The notes under the pieces are model-generated. The model did not search any database and was not told the DNA's origin. It saw nothing but the letters and a program-made list of their open reading frames with translations. A stretch of DNA of 64,000 nucleotides from an uncultured Verrucomicrobiota bacterium (GTDB lineage: Bacteria; Verrucomicrobiota; Verrucomicrobiia; Verrucomicrobiales; DEV007), in contig CACIUL010000006.1 in assembly GCA_902589825.1 (NCBI GenBank), forward strand, positions 34,640-98,639, written 5' to 3'. A program made the translations under genes and the position numbers. Within the stretch, counting starts at the first letter, position 1. Every line of letters starts with the position of its first letter. Shown one piece after another: positions 26,731-36,100 of this stretch.

Positions 26731-27429
26731 ATGCTCCCTGAACTCGAACAACTCCTTGTCATCCAGGACAGGGATCAGAAAATCCTGACACTCAAGTCTG
26801 ACCTTGAGAGACTTCCTCGCGAAGAGGAGAACGCCAAGCTGCGACTTGTCGGAGATCGCACGTCAAAAGAAAAGATCGAGCAGGAAATCAAGGAAAACGA
26901 AGTTGCCATCAAATCACTGGAACTGGACATTGCAACACGCAGTGACACCATTTCAAAACTCAAGGTCCAACAGTTTGAGACCCGAAAGAATGACGAATAC
27001 CAGGCAATCAACCACGAGATTGAACGTTACCAGAAAGACATCTCAAGCCTCGAGGACTCAGAGATAGAACTCATGGAAAAAGGAGAGAACCTGTCATCTG
27101 ATCTTAAGAAAGCCGAGGACACCCTGCAAAGCACACAGGACATTGTTGACAAGGAAATTAAAATCATCCACGAACGACGGACTCATTGCCAGGGCCAACT
27201 GGATGAAACAACAAAGGAAAGACAATCGATTTCCACATCAATTCATCCTGACCTGCTCAATGAGTTTGAGCGGATATTCTCCAGCAAAAAGGGTGACGCC
27301 ATCACTGAGCTCGACAAGGGTATATGCACCGGGTGCCACATGAAGGTAACCCCTGCGACGGCAGCAGCCGTCAGGGCATCAAAGAACATCGCGCATTGCG
27401 ACCAGTGCGGAAGAATGCTTTACAGTTGA
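26731..27429 (+). CDS. Coiled-coil C4-type zinc-ribbon protein (DUF164-like)
   Basis: The first 190 residues form a long antiparallel coiled coil rich in Glu, Lys and Ser, with the conserved turn KVQQFETRKNDEYQAINHEIE. The C-terminus is a zinc ribbon with CTGC (about residue 200) and CDQC (about 224), the layout of the COG1579/DUF164 family. Members are often found beside rnhA-like or Nif3-like genes; the molecular role is not established, though nucleic-acid binding is proposed. It follows the GH3 gene after 42 bp and converges on the ebo cluster. Confidence 0.85.
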   Translation: MLPELEQLLVIQDRDQKILTLKSDLERLPREEENAKLRLVGDRTSKEKIEQEIKENEVAIKSLELDIATRSDTISKLKVQQFETRKNDEYQAINHEIERYQKDISSLEDSEIELMEKGENLSSDLKKAEDTLQSTQDIVDKEIKIIHERRTHCQGQLDETTKERQSISTSIHPDLLNEFERIFSSKKGDAITELDKGICTGCHMKVTPATAAAVRASKNIAHCDQCGRMLYS

Positions 27430-27487
27430 TTGCAGCTGGAAAATGATCGCCAAAAATGGCGACATGAAAAGGGATTCCGCGGGGAAA

Positions 27488-28657
27488 TTAAGCGGGGCCT
27501 TTCCTTGCAAAATCCCTGCCCTTCAACTCCTCTATCGCTGCACTCACCTCCGCCTCATCCATATCATTCACCTCAACCTTGCGTCCAATTTCGGGAACCA
27601 GGGTTATCGTCAATTGTCCACCAAGGTGCTCGCGAAATTCCTCAAGCCCTTTCAAAACATTCAGACTATCCTTACCTCCTGAACACAGGCTGTCATCAAA
27701 CACATTGAATCCCACCTGCTCTATCAGGCAGAGAATCCGTTCGCAGTCATCCCCGGAAATCAATCCAATCCTTTTTGAATAAACCAGGTCAACAGCCATT
27801 CCGACTGCAACAGCCTCCCCGTGCCCCAAAGAAAACCCGGTTATTTGTTCAAGCTTATGTGCTGCCCAGTGACCGAAATCCAGCGGCCTTGCCGAGCCCA
27901 GCTCATATGGATCACCGGATGTCGATATATGATCCACATGCAATCCAGCACTTTTCCGGATAACCATCTCAAGGGCATCACTTTCAAGGTTGCGCAATTG
28001 CATCGCATTACGCTCAATCTCCTCAAAGAACAGACGATCCCTAATCAAAGCAACCTTGATGGCCTCTATGATTCCAGCCCTGCGTGCAGGAGCTGAAAGG
28101 GAATCAAGGAAGAGCAAATCATTAACAACCGCAAACGGGACCGCAAAACTGCCCACCCAGTTCTTCTTGCCAAAAAAATTCACCCCATTCTTTACTCCAA
28201 CACCTCCATCACCCTGACTAAGACTGGTTGTAGGCATCCTCACCAAGCGCACACCCCGGTGCGCAGTCGATGCCGCGAACCCGACAAGGTCAAGGAAGGC
28301 ACCGCCCCCTATGGCAAGAACAAAGGAATGCCGGTCAATTTTGCAACGGTTGATCTCAGCCCATATTTCCGGAACCAGCGACCAGTCATTCTTGCAAGGC
28401 TCCCCGCCCGGTAGCACAACTGGAGAAGCTGCCAACTCCAACTCGCCATCTTTAGCACTGAACCACCTGGTAATGTCCCGCAAAAGATTCTGGTTGCCGC
28501 CGACCACTCCACCATCAACAAAAACAATGACACGATGCGTCATCGAGTCTCCAGCCCTGGCCAATATATCGCTCAATGCCGCATTCCCAGTGGAGAATGC
28601 ACCACGTGTAAACACGACACGATGCGCGAATTCTAGGTGAATAGGGCGTTCTATCAT
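27488..28657 (-). CDS. eboD: EboD-type 3-dehydroquinate synthase-like protein
   Basis: 389 residues of the sugar-phosphate cyclase/3-dehydroquinate synthase superfamily. Key blocks: FVDGGVV, LAIGGGAFLDLVGFAASTAHRGVRLVRMPTTSLSQGDGGVGVKNGVN (read in parts), EAIKVALI and the metal-site HxxxH region GHWAAHKLE followed by LGHGEAVAVGM. Dehydroquinate synthases keep these NAD and zinc contacts. The EboD branch differs from AroB (for example the RHSFVLAIGGGAFLDLVGF wording) and its product is not known. It is the last gene of the ebo run; eboC ends 102 bp upstream. Substrate specificity cannot be read from sequence. Confidence 0.88.
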   Translation of the reverse strand: MIERPIHLEFAHRVVFTRGAFSTGNAALSDILARAGDSMTHRVIVFVDGGVVGGNQNLLRDITRWFSAKDGELELAASPVVLPGGEPCKNDWSLVPEIWAEINRCKIDRHSFVLAIGGGAFLDLVGFAASTAHRGVRLVRMPTTSLSQGDGGVGVKNGVNFFGKKNWVGSFAVPFAVVNDLLFLDSLSAPARRAGIIEAIKVALIRDRLFFEEIERNAMQLRNLESDALEMVIRKSAGLHVDHISTSGDPYELGSARPLDFGHWAAHKLEQITGFSLGHGEAVAVGMAVDLVYSKRIGLISGDDCERILCLIEQVGFNVFDDSLCSGGKDSLNVLKGLEEFREHLGGQLTITLVPEIGRKVEVNDMDEAEVSAAIEELKGRDFARKGPA

Positions 28658-28759
28658 AAAATGCGGGACTTGGTTAAAAATGTCCGCACCCCGGACAATA
28701 TAACGTGTGAACTATCAAACGTTAAGCTCTGAATAGAAAAAAACACCCGGAAGTTACCA

Positions 28760-29653
28760 TCAAGTTGCCGATATACGCTTTTGCAGCAGTAAAACAGGCG
28801 GCAACATCACTATCATGGTTGCACCAAGCCAGGGAAAGGCTGCAGAAACAGCCACAGCATCAATTAAAAGCATCCCACCTATCAGGAGGGCAACCGCCTT
28901 GGAGACTCGCCCTTCCTCATCCCCTTTCATGAGCAGGATACAATATGCCGTCCAGCCCGCCCAGGTTATGAGCGCAATCAAGAGCATCATATGGGATTCC
29001 GCTCGAAGGAAATAGGCCCACGCCGCAGCAATAAGAGGCACAGTAAGCATACTCATACCAAAATGGCCGGTCCCCTTATCCTTGACCTCTCCGCGTGCAG
29101 CAAGGGTAATCCCCACTGTATAGATTCCCAGTGCTATTGCCCACATGAATACCAATTCCGTAAACCATCCGCCATGCTCAGGGGCAGAGGCAGCAACCAG
29201 GTAAAGCAGAAGCCTGCAGGCGCCCATCAGGAAAACACTGCCGGTCCAACGCTTGTGCAGGACATTATAGCCGACAATCATGAATCCCAGCAAAAGCGTG
29301 CACCCTGGAGACGCCCCGGCGAGGATCATGAGTATGAAACCTCCCCCAAGGAAAGCAATAGCCAGAGCCCATGCAACACTTAGAGTAATTTCACCAGAGG
29401 GCAAAGGCCTGTCCGGCCTGTGCTCAGCATCAAACTTGAAATCAACGGCATCGTTCATAATCATGCCTGCCGAATAAGCCAGTGATGCACCAATGATGAG
29501 CAGAAGAAGAAGGAGAACATCACTCACTCCTGTTCCTGCAGGCAAAGCTGCGATCCCTCCTCCGAGGACCCAACCCGCGATACAGTTAGACCATACCGTT
29601 GGCAGGTTGGAAACCCTGGAAAGCTTTAATACGACATTAACCCTTGGAAGCAT
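28760..29653 (-). CDS. eboC: EboC-type UbiA-like prenyltransferase
   Basis: A multi-pass membrane protein of the UbiA superfamily. The start MLPRVNVVLKLSRVSNLPTVW at 29653 is followed by about eight membrane helices. The first aspartate-rich prenyl diphosphate-binding motif reads NDAVDFKFDAEHRPDRPLPSG; a second motif near GEVKDKGTG keeps an Asp but is less canonical. The family normally attaches a prenyl chain to an aromatic acceptor; the acceptor in ebo clusters is unknown. It begins 2 bp after the eboE stop, suggesting coupled translation. An in-frame GTG/ATG upstream would overlap eboE by 40 bp and is less likely. Confidence 0.88.
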   Translation of the reverse strand: MLPRVNVVLKLSRVSNLPTVWSNCIAGWVLGGGIAALPAGTGVSDVLLLLLLIIGASLAYSAGMIMNDAVDFKFDAEHRPDRPLPSGEITLSVAWALAIAFLGGGFILMILAGASPGCTLLLGFMIVGYNVLHKRWTGSVFLMGACRLLLYLVAASAPEHGGWFTELVFMWAIALGIYTVGITLAARGEVKDKGTGHFGMSMLTVPLIAAAWAYFLRAESHMMLLIALITWAGWTAYCILLMKGDEEGRVSKAVALLIGGMLLIDAVAVSAAFPWLGATMIVMLPPVLLLQKRISAT

Positions 29654-29655
29654 CC

Positions 29656-30828
29656 TTATGCCAGTCCCCGTTCCGAGAGACGCTTGAAAACCCATTCATA
29701 TTCACGGCGCAGTTGCTCGACAACGTTCCCGCACTGCAACTCCTCAGGCAGCACTTCCCAGGTGTAAGTCTCCATTTCCAGATGGCTGCATATGGAAGGG
29801 TCATCCCTTAACATGTCTAGGACCCCTTCAATATGATCCCTGGTGTCAGACAGTCCGCCTGCGGGCTGACTGTAGAGGGGAATATGGAAATGAACCCGCC
29901 ACTCATCCGTATCCCCTTCCTGTTGACGGCTGACTGCATCAATCGCATCAGGCAGGTCACGAAACCGGGTAAGGCTGCCATCCTTATGCCTGACCACTAC
30001 CTGATGCAGGTAAACGTCCTCCTGAAAGTCCTCAAGGGCATTCATCCCCTTCTGGTCAGCCGTCAGCTTCAACGCGGAACTCAAGTGCAACTTGCTGATC
30101 CGTATCCCGGCATCCAGAAGGTTACCAACCGCATCGTTTGGTTTTTCATACTCAACGGCAAGGTGGCAGGTGTCATAATTAACTCCCAGCACACGATCAA
30201 ATCTCGTGCCGTGGCGCTGCCTGAACCTGTCAAAAAAAGCAACCGTCTCTGTGCTTGTCTCAAACCATCCAAGTGGTTCAGGTTCTAGCCCAAGGTGAAG
30301 ATCCTTTCCCGTTTTTTCGGCAAGGGACAGAATATGCTCCGAGCAATCTGCCAGGTTGTCGATAATGGCATCACCCTGCGCCTTTTCATCAGTGATGAAC
30401 TCCTTGAAACTGCCGGGCAGCGTGCTGACACTCCCCTGGACTCCTTCAGGAACCAACTCGGCTATAATGTTAAAAAGGCACTTGGTATACTCGAGCCTGT
30501 CCTTACTGGTCCAGTCAGGCATATAGACCTGTTCCTTGACGCGCTTGCCATGGAAATTCCCGTAAGGGAAACCGTTAATGGTAAAGACATAGCAATTGTT
30601 TTGTTCCAACCATCGACGAAATTCAGAAAGCTTCCCGCTCACCGGGTCGGAAAGCTCCCTTGCCGCACTTTCTCCAAGCCGCAACCCGATTGCATAAGGG
30701 CTCCCGGGAGAAACTTCAGCCTTCACGGCAAGGACATACTCTTCGAGTGTTGAGAACGTCTCCTGCCAACCCTCACCCCTGTGGATGTTTGTGCAATAAG
30801 CCAGGTGAAGGCTGTGATTAAGTTCCAT
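29656..30828 (-). CDS. eboE: EboE, metabolite-traffic TIM-barrel protein
   Basis: 390 residues of the sugar-phosphate isomerase/epimerase-like TIM-barrel superfamily. Recognisable EboE blocks are the N-terminal LAYCTNIHRGEGWQET, VFTINGFPYGNFHG, VKEQVYMPDW, the LGLEPEPLGWFETSTE strand, GVNYDTCHLAVEYE and the C-terminal SHLEMETYTWEVLPEEL. Conserved acidic and His residues at strand ends suggest a metal site. In cyanobacterial clusters EboE is required for moving a precursor of scytonemin to the periplasm; here the substrate is unknown. It lies 55 bp after eboB. Confidence 0.9.
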   Translation of the reverse strand: MELNHSLHLAYCTNIHRGEGWQETFSTLEEYVLAVKAEVSPGSPYAIGLRLGESAARELSDPVSGKLSEFRRWLEQNNCYVFTINGFPYGNFHGKRVKEQVYMPDWTSKDRLEYTKCLFNIIAELVPEGVQGSVSTLPGSFKEFITDEKAQGDAIIDNLADCSEHILSLAEKTGKDLHLGLEPEPLGWFETSTETVAFFDRFRQRHGTRFDRVLGVNYDTCHLAVEYEKPNDAVGNLLDAGIRISKLHLSSALKLTADQKGMNALEDFQEDVYLHQVVVRHKDGSLTRFRDLPDAIDAVSRQQEGDTDEWRVHFHIPLYSQPAGGLSDTRDHIEGVLDMLRDDPSICSHLEMETYTWEVLPEELQCGNVVEQLRREYEWVFKRLSERGLA

Positions 30829-30883
30829 GAGCCGATGATTTTATGATCCGGTCGCAGTAAATAAACCCGCTTCACCGGAATTT

Positions 30884-31686
30884 CTATTTCAATCCAAAGC
30901 GCTCACTTTGCCCCATGAACTGGGCGGGGTTGGAGTAAATAATCCTGTCAATGAACGTATCGTCATAGCCTCTGCGGCGCATCTCTAGGGCCGCCTTTGG
31001 CACAGACAAGGGATCGCTGACCCCCCAGTCACAGGCACTGTTCATCCACACCCTCTCAGTCCCATACATCTCAAGCATATCAATTGCCCGATTGGGTGTA
31101 ACCTTTGATTCAGGATACAAAGTCATTCCTGCCCAGAACCCCTGATCCAGGACAAGGGCGCGGTATGTTCCTCGACGTGATCGATAATCACCCTGCCGGG
31201 ATTAATCTTGGAGTGATTAAGAAGGGCGTCAATTATCAGCTTGGTGCCTTTCAGTTTATCTTCAAGATGCGGCGTATGAACGAGGATCAACTGGTCATGA
31301 TCCTCGGCGATCTGAATATGCTCCTCCAGAATCATTAACTCGTTGCGACTGTTCTTGTTCAAGCCAATCTCACCGATCCCCAGCACATTGGGACTCTTGA
31401 GGAATTCCGGAATCAGCGCCATTACCTCGCGAGCCAACCCGGGATCCTCAGCTTCCTTGGGATTAATACAAAGCCAGCAGTAATGCTCGATGCAAAACTT
31501 GGCAGCGCGCTTCGGCTCATACTCCGTGATCTGCCGGAAATAATCATAGAACCCCTGCGCTGATGCCCGGTCATATCCAGCCCAGAATGCCGGTTCATTA
31601 ACCGCCTTGCACCCGGCGCAGGCAAGAGCCATGTAATCATCAGTTGTCCGGCTCACCATGTGAGCATGTGGCTCAATATATCGCAT
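30884..31686 (-). CDS. eboB: EboB, TatD-like metal-dependent hydrolase (frameshifted)
   Basis: The 267-residue product starts MRYIEPHAHMVSRTTDDY at the ATG 31686, with the HxH metal motif (PHAH), GIGEIGLNK, LVHTPHLEDK, IIDHVEEHT and, in the second part, MTLYPESKVTPNRAID and NSACDWGVSDPLSVPKAALEMRRRG. The two halves lie in different frames. A single missing G in the GGG at 31156-31158 breaks the frame: with one more base the junction reads EEHTAPLVLDQGFWAGMTLYP, exactly the family sequence; as read, the frame ends early in SWIRGSGQE. The hydrolase role and metal are inferred from the TatD fold. Likely a recent mutation or an assembly error. Confidence 0.85.
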
Positions 31687-31705
31687 ACTGTCCCTGTTAA
31701 AATAA

Positions 31706-31978
31706 TCAGTCAGTCTCGGGAGGCGCACCAAATGCCCCCTGTATTTCGGCTGCCTCAATCGGCTCCTCAGTGTGGTCACTCAGCGCATCAAGAACCCGTG
31801 ATGCTCTCCCCGGCTCCTTCGAGTCAAGCTCGGCAAATGCCTCGCGAAGTGCCTTAACCCGGTAATCATCCGCCTGACCATGACGGTCAAGACGATCTAG
31901 GAAAGCCGCGATATCAATCAGCTTGATGCGAGCATCCAGAAAGCCTAAGTCAACAAGATTGGAATCGTTACCTGACAC
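31706..31978 (-). CDS. Small conserved protein at the EboA position of the ebo cluster
   Basis: A 90-residue, alpha-helical, acidic protein (LGFLDARIKLIDIAAFLDRLDRHG, then VKALREAF and SDHTEEPI near the end) with a GTG start. It immediately precedes eboB (19 bp). EboA of cyanobacteria is larger, so I do not equate them, but similar short helical proteins are plausibly part of PVC ebo clusters. No signal peptide or metal motif. The frame is open upstream into the neighbouring gene, so the start is uncertain. Confidence 0.55.
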   Translation of the reverse strand: MSGNDSNLVDLGFLDARIKLIDIAAFLDRLDRHGQADDYRVKALREAFAELDSKEPGRASRVLDALSDHTEEPIEAAEIQGAFGAPPETD

Positions 31979-32028
31979 GTTTATCAGTCTAATGCTTAGT
32001 TGGAAGGCATCAAGTCCTGCAAGGAAAT

Positions 32029-33108
32029 CTATTTCTTCAGGGTAATAAGATATTCAACAAGGTTAACGAGCTCATCCCGGCTCATTGTTGACACGAGGGT
32101 TGCAGGCATCAGTGAAACCGGCAAGGCATCCCTACCCTTAATCTCACTGGCCTTGACCGTTACCAGGGCACCTCCCGGCACCTTGACGCCGACTTCCCGT
32201 TCTCCATCACTGGCCACGTAGCCAATCAGCTTGCGCCCATCTTCAACCTCAATAGAAACTCCCTCGTAGCCAAAGCTTATCGCCTCATTGGGATCAATGA
32301 TCGCGGTATAGAGCGCTTCACGCGCAAGCTTATCGCCGATCTCGGTCAAGGCAGGACCAAAATCAATCCCCTTCTCACCAACCTTATGGCAGGTAAAGCA
32401 GGCTCGCATATAAACCAGTTGCCCTTTCTCAGGGTCTCCGCTCAGCTTCACAAGGTCGGCAAGGGGTGGCAGTGACTCTCCTCCAAGGGAAGCTGGAGAC
32501 GGCAGCACCTTGGCAACCCGGGCACGGATCGCCGGGTCCACCGAAGAGGAAAGGGCCATCGATACTCCCGGCTTTAATTTATCAGGTAGACTTCCTTCCT
32601 CCGCCAGTTCCAGCAGGCGCAACTGGCCTGCGGGACTCCCCGTCAAGGCCTTTGCAGAGGCTCTGGACTCAACCGGATCCCTGCCCGTTAACAGGCTCAC
32701 CAAGGAAGCCACAGGCCTTGGATCATTTACCGTTCCCAGTGACATCAGGAGGCGTGAACGCCTTGGTCCGGCATCTGCCAATGCCGTTTTTATTGCCGGT
32801 TCCCCGCCAATGGAAACCAGAAGGCCCGCAGCCCGCGGGTTCGCCTTGTCCCCTGAGGCCAGCTTTGCCAAGGATGAAAGTTCAGTTTCAACCCGAAACT
32901 TCTCAACCAGTTGGAAATACTCCTCACTCCCGGGAGTCCTTGCAAGATAACGGCCAATGGCAGCCTTGACCTTCTCTGAAGCAGACTGGTAATTGAAGTT
33001 CTCCAGCTTGAGAACCGTCTCAACAATCAACTTGTCGCGGGCTTCATCGGCAAGCAGAGGTGCTGGCGCCAATAAAGCGGCAAGAAAGATGCCCATGCAG
33101 AATCGCAT
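32029..33108 (-). CDS. Secreted HEAT-repeat protein with PVC-type heme-binding (CxxCH) domain
   Basis: After a signal peptide (MRFCMGIFLAALLAPAPLLA) comes a helical region with HEAT-like repeats (to about residue 200), then a cytochrome domain: KGQLVYMRACFTCHKVGEKGIDFGPALTEIGD, the family's GNPLD-like spacing, and the C-terminal PVSLMPATLVSTMSRDELVNLVEYL. The heme-binding CFTCH is near residue 240. Six bp upstream lies the ThuA-PVC dehydrogenase that lacks such a domain, so the two genes probably act as one electron-transfer unit that in other proteins is a single chain. Confidence 0.85.
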   Translation of the reverse strand: MRFCMGIFLAALLAPAPLLADEARDKLIVETVLKLENFNYQSASEKVKAAIGRYLARTPGSEEYFQLVEKFRVETELSSLAKLASGDKANPRAAGLLVSIGGEPAIKTALADAGPRRSRLLMSLGTVNDPRPVASLVSLLTGRDPVESRASAKALTGSPAGQLRLLELAEEGSLPDKLKPGVSMALSSSVDPAIRARVAKVLPSPASLGGESLPPLADLVKLSGDPEKGQLVYMRACFTCHKVGEKGIDFGPALTEIGDKLAREALYTAIIDPNEAISFGYEGVSIEVEDGRKLIGYVASDGEREVGVKVPGGALVTVKASEIKGRDALPVSLMPATLVSTMSRDELVNLVEYLITLKK

Positions 33109-33114
33109 ACCGGC

Positions 33115-36100
33115 TCAATCAAGAAGTATGCTTTGCAATGCGGCATCCTTTTCAGCCCCGCTATGAAAATCAAATGCCCTCATGTAACGCGGCTTATCGG
33201 AGTCGGTTGTTGCAGGGTCCTTGATGATCTTGGCAAGCAGCGCCGGCGTATCCTTGCTGCGGGAACGCCAGATAATGTCGCGCCCCCCGGGAGTATTCCA
33301 CTTTCCGCCAGCTGCCTTCCAGGCATCAAGGCATGCATTCCAATTCCTTTCAGCCGCGATCCCAAGTGCCTCCAGATACCAGCGATCCTTGCCGACGTGC
33401 TGTAAGGCCAGCTTGGCCCACAGTGAAGCAACCTTGTCATCGTCCTCCTCGCGCAACGCGATGGCACACTCACGGCGGACCTGCGGGTTCTTGTCACCAG
33501 CCAGTTCACTGACAAGCTCGAGGACACCCTCTCCAAGTTGACGCGCCAGGCGAATGGAAACGATTCGCAAGTCCGCCTCCGGATCCTTCTTCAGCCGGGC
33601 AACCACAGCATTGCCAGCTCCCGGCATTTTTCCAAGGCACCAGCCGGCACGTGCACGCTCAACCGCATCGCTTGATTTCATCATTGCTTCCAGCGCCGGG
33701 GTCGCCTTAGCCTTGCCCATTGAGTGCAAGGCGGTCCAAGCAAGGTAACGCGCCTCCAGATTCGGGCTCTTCAGGGCCTCAACTGCTCCCTTTGCCGTCT
33801 TGAAATCGTAAACCGGAACCTTGTACCCCTTGTGCCCATCAGGAGTCAGTCTGAAAATACGCCCACGCTCAAGGTCACGCATTCCATGTCCCCCTACCCC
33901 GGGATCATACCAGTCCGCAATCAGAAGTGATCCATCAGGGGCGGTTGCCACATCACTCGGCCTGTACCAGCGGTCACCTCCTCCGCTGAGAAGCGGTAAC
34001 ATCTCAGCAGTGTATCCGGCACCGGAGTTCTTGCGGGGATAAGCACGGCAAACATTTGGCCCCGCATCACAATGAATGACCTGATTGCGCAGGGAGGGAA
34101 AGAGCGAACCCTCATACACAATAATCCCGGTGGGCGAACCGGCTCCGGTCAGCAGTAGATTGGGCACCACCCCGGGGTCATTAAGGTGCCAGTGACGTCG
34201 AGGGATTTCCTTTTCGATATTCGTGCGCTTATCACGCCAACCCTTTCCGGTCATTTCACTTCGGTAACCGTAGTTGCCAAACTCCATGACAAAATTGATC
34301 CGCACACCCCGGTTTCCATCGTCATCATTGTCGGACTGCCAGATTGATCCAAACGAGTCAACTGACGCCTCCCAGTTATTACGGAAGTTCCAACCCAGCG
34401 TCTCAACCTCACTTCCGTCCATGTTACAACGGAACACCATTCCCTGCTGGTAAGGATTGCGGTTTGCATTCACCTCATTGCCTGCCTTGTCAATGATCAC
34501 TTTTCCATCAGCAGTCTTTAACCCGCGGGACGTATTACCGAAATTAAAATACAGCTTACCATCCGGTCCGAAGCAGAAGGCGTGAATACCATGATCATGC
34601 TGCTTGCCGCCCACCACGTTAAAGAGGACTTTCTTATCATCAGCCTTGTCATCTCCGTTTGAATCTGTAAACAGGAGAACTTGTTCCCCGGCTGAAACAA
34701 TTACCTTGTTACCAAGCACACAGACGCCATGAGGGGAATCAATATCCCGGCCCTGGTAGAAAACCTTGCTGCTTTCAGCCACTCCATCACCATCGGTATC
34801 CTCAAGGATCAGGATCCGGTCGCCCTCGGCACGCTTACCGTTATGCCTGCGATAATTAACAATCTCAGCCATCCACACCCGCCCACGGTGATCAATATCA
34901 ATGCTTGAGGGACTAAGGATCATCGGCTCGGAAGCGAAAAGCTCAGCCTGCATTCCCTGGGCAACATCCAGAACCGCCAGCGAGTCTGCCGGATCACGAC
35001 CTCCGGCGCCACCTCCGCCACTCTTGCGGGCAGCAAGCTTTGGCTTTTCGGCATAAACCAGAAAACGGACAGTAGGACTCTGCCCGTTCTGGTCAGTTCC
35101 TCCGTTATCCAACCCGCCACGCGCCTTGAACTGCGTGGTTCCTCCGGGAAGATCAAACTCGAGAACCGAGTTGGCATGCACGCCGATGCCGTAGGCAACG
35201 GGCTTACCATTGATCTTGAGGTCTCCGCCGCCGGCATTCTTTCCATTACGGACCTGCCCCCAGTCCGCACTTGCTGACTTCCACTTGTGATCGGTGAGCT
35301 TCTTGTCCTGTCCCCCTACGACGATGCGCGGCTCAGCCCAGTCAGCCCAGTCCGCACCATAACCATCACCACCGTCATCAACCACGAGGTACAGCTTCTT
35401 GGCGCCCTTAAGCTCCACGGCAATATCCACTGCATGTCCCGGGGTGCTGCGTGAAATCACCTTGCTGGCAAACAGGGGCTTCGGACCAGGCTTGGCCACG
35501 ACATACTTGATGTTACTTTCGACACTGGCCGCTTTCTTTTTGGCACCCGGCTTGGGATAATCCTGATTGGCATCCAGCTCGGCTTCATCAGGCCGGTGGG
35601 TCACGAGGCCTTTCTCGGGAATTTCCAGCCCGGCAGACCAGGCAACGGCATTAAGCACAAGCTTCCGATAGCCGTCATCACCAAAGTTCTTGTGGAAGTG
35701 TCCTCCGGTAAAGCCCACACCCCGGCCGCCGTCCTCCCTGACAACCGACCAGCAGAGCGTCTCACTCCGGCCTGAAGCTTCAACAATGTGTTTCTTCGGT
35801 CCGCGGGGCCAGGAGGATTTTCCTGATCGGGCAACATCATCAGGCACGGCATCAAGAATGCTTGTCACCCCCTTGCGGCTCTCACGGAAGCGCATGTTGA
35901 AATACCACTCATCCTTGAGTGAGAACTCAGAGACACCACGCGTAACCGGGTGTTTTGAGTTCAATTTGGACTTGGCAACCCAGTGCGGGTTGATCGACCA
36001 GCCGGTTTCATAGTAACCGCCAATCCACTGCTGCAGGGCCTTGCCCGACATACCGGCAGGAACCTCAACAGCATAATGCATACACATCAGGCCACACCCC

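Noticed and set aside
31687..31779. Longer EboB start giving 31 more residues
   Set aside because: It overlaps the upstream small gene, and the family start is MRYIEPHAH at 31686.
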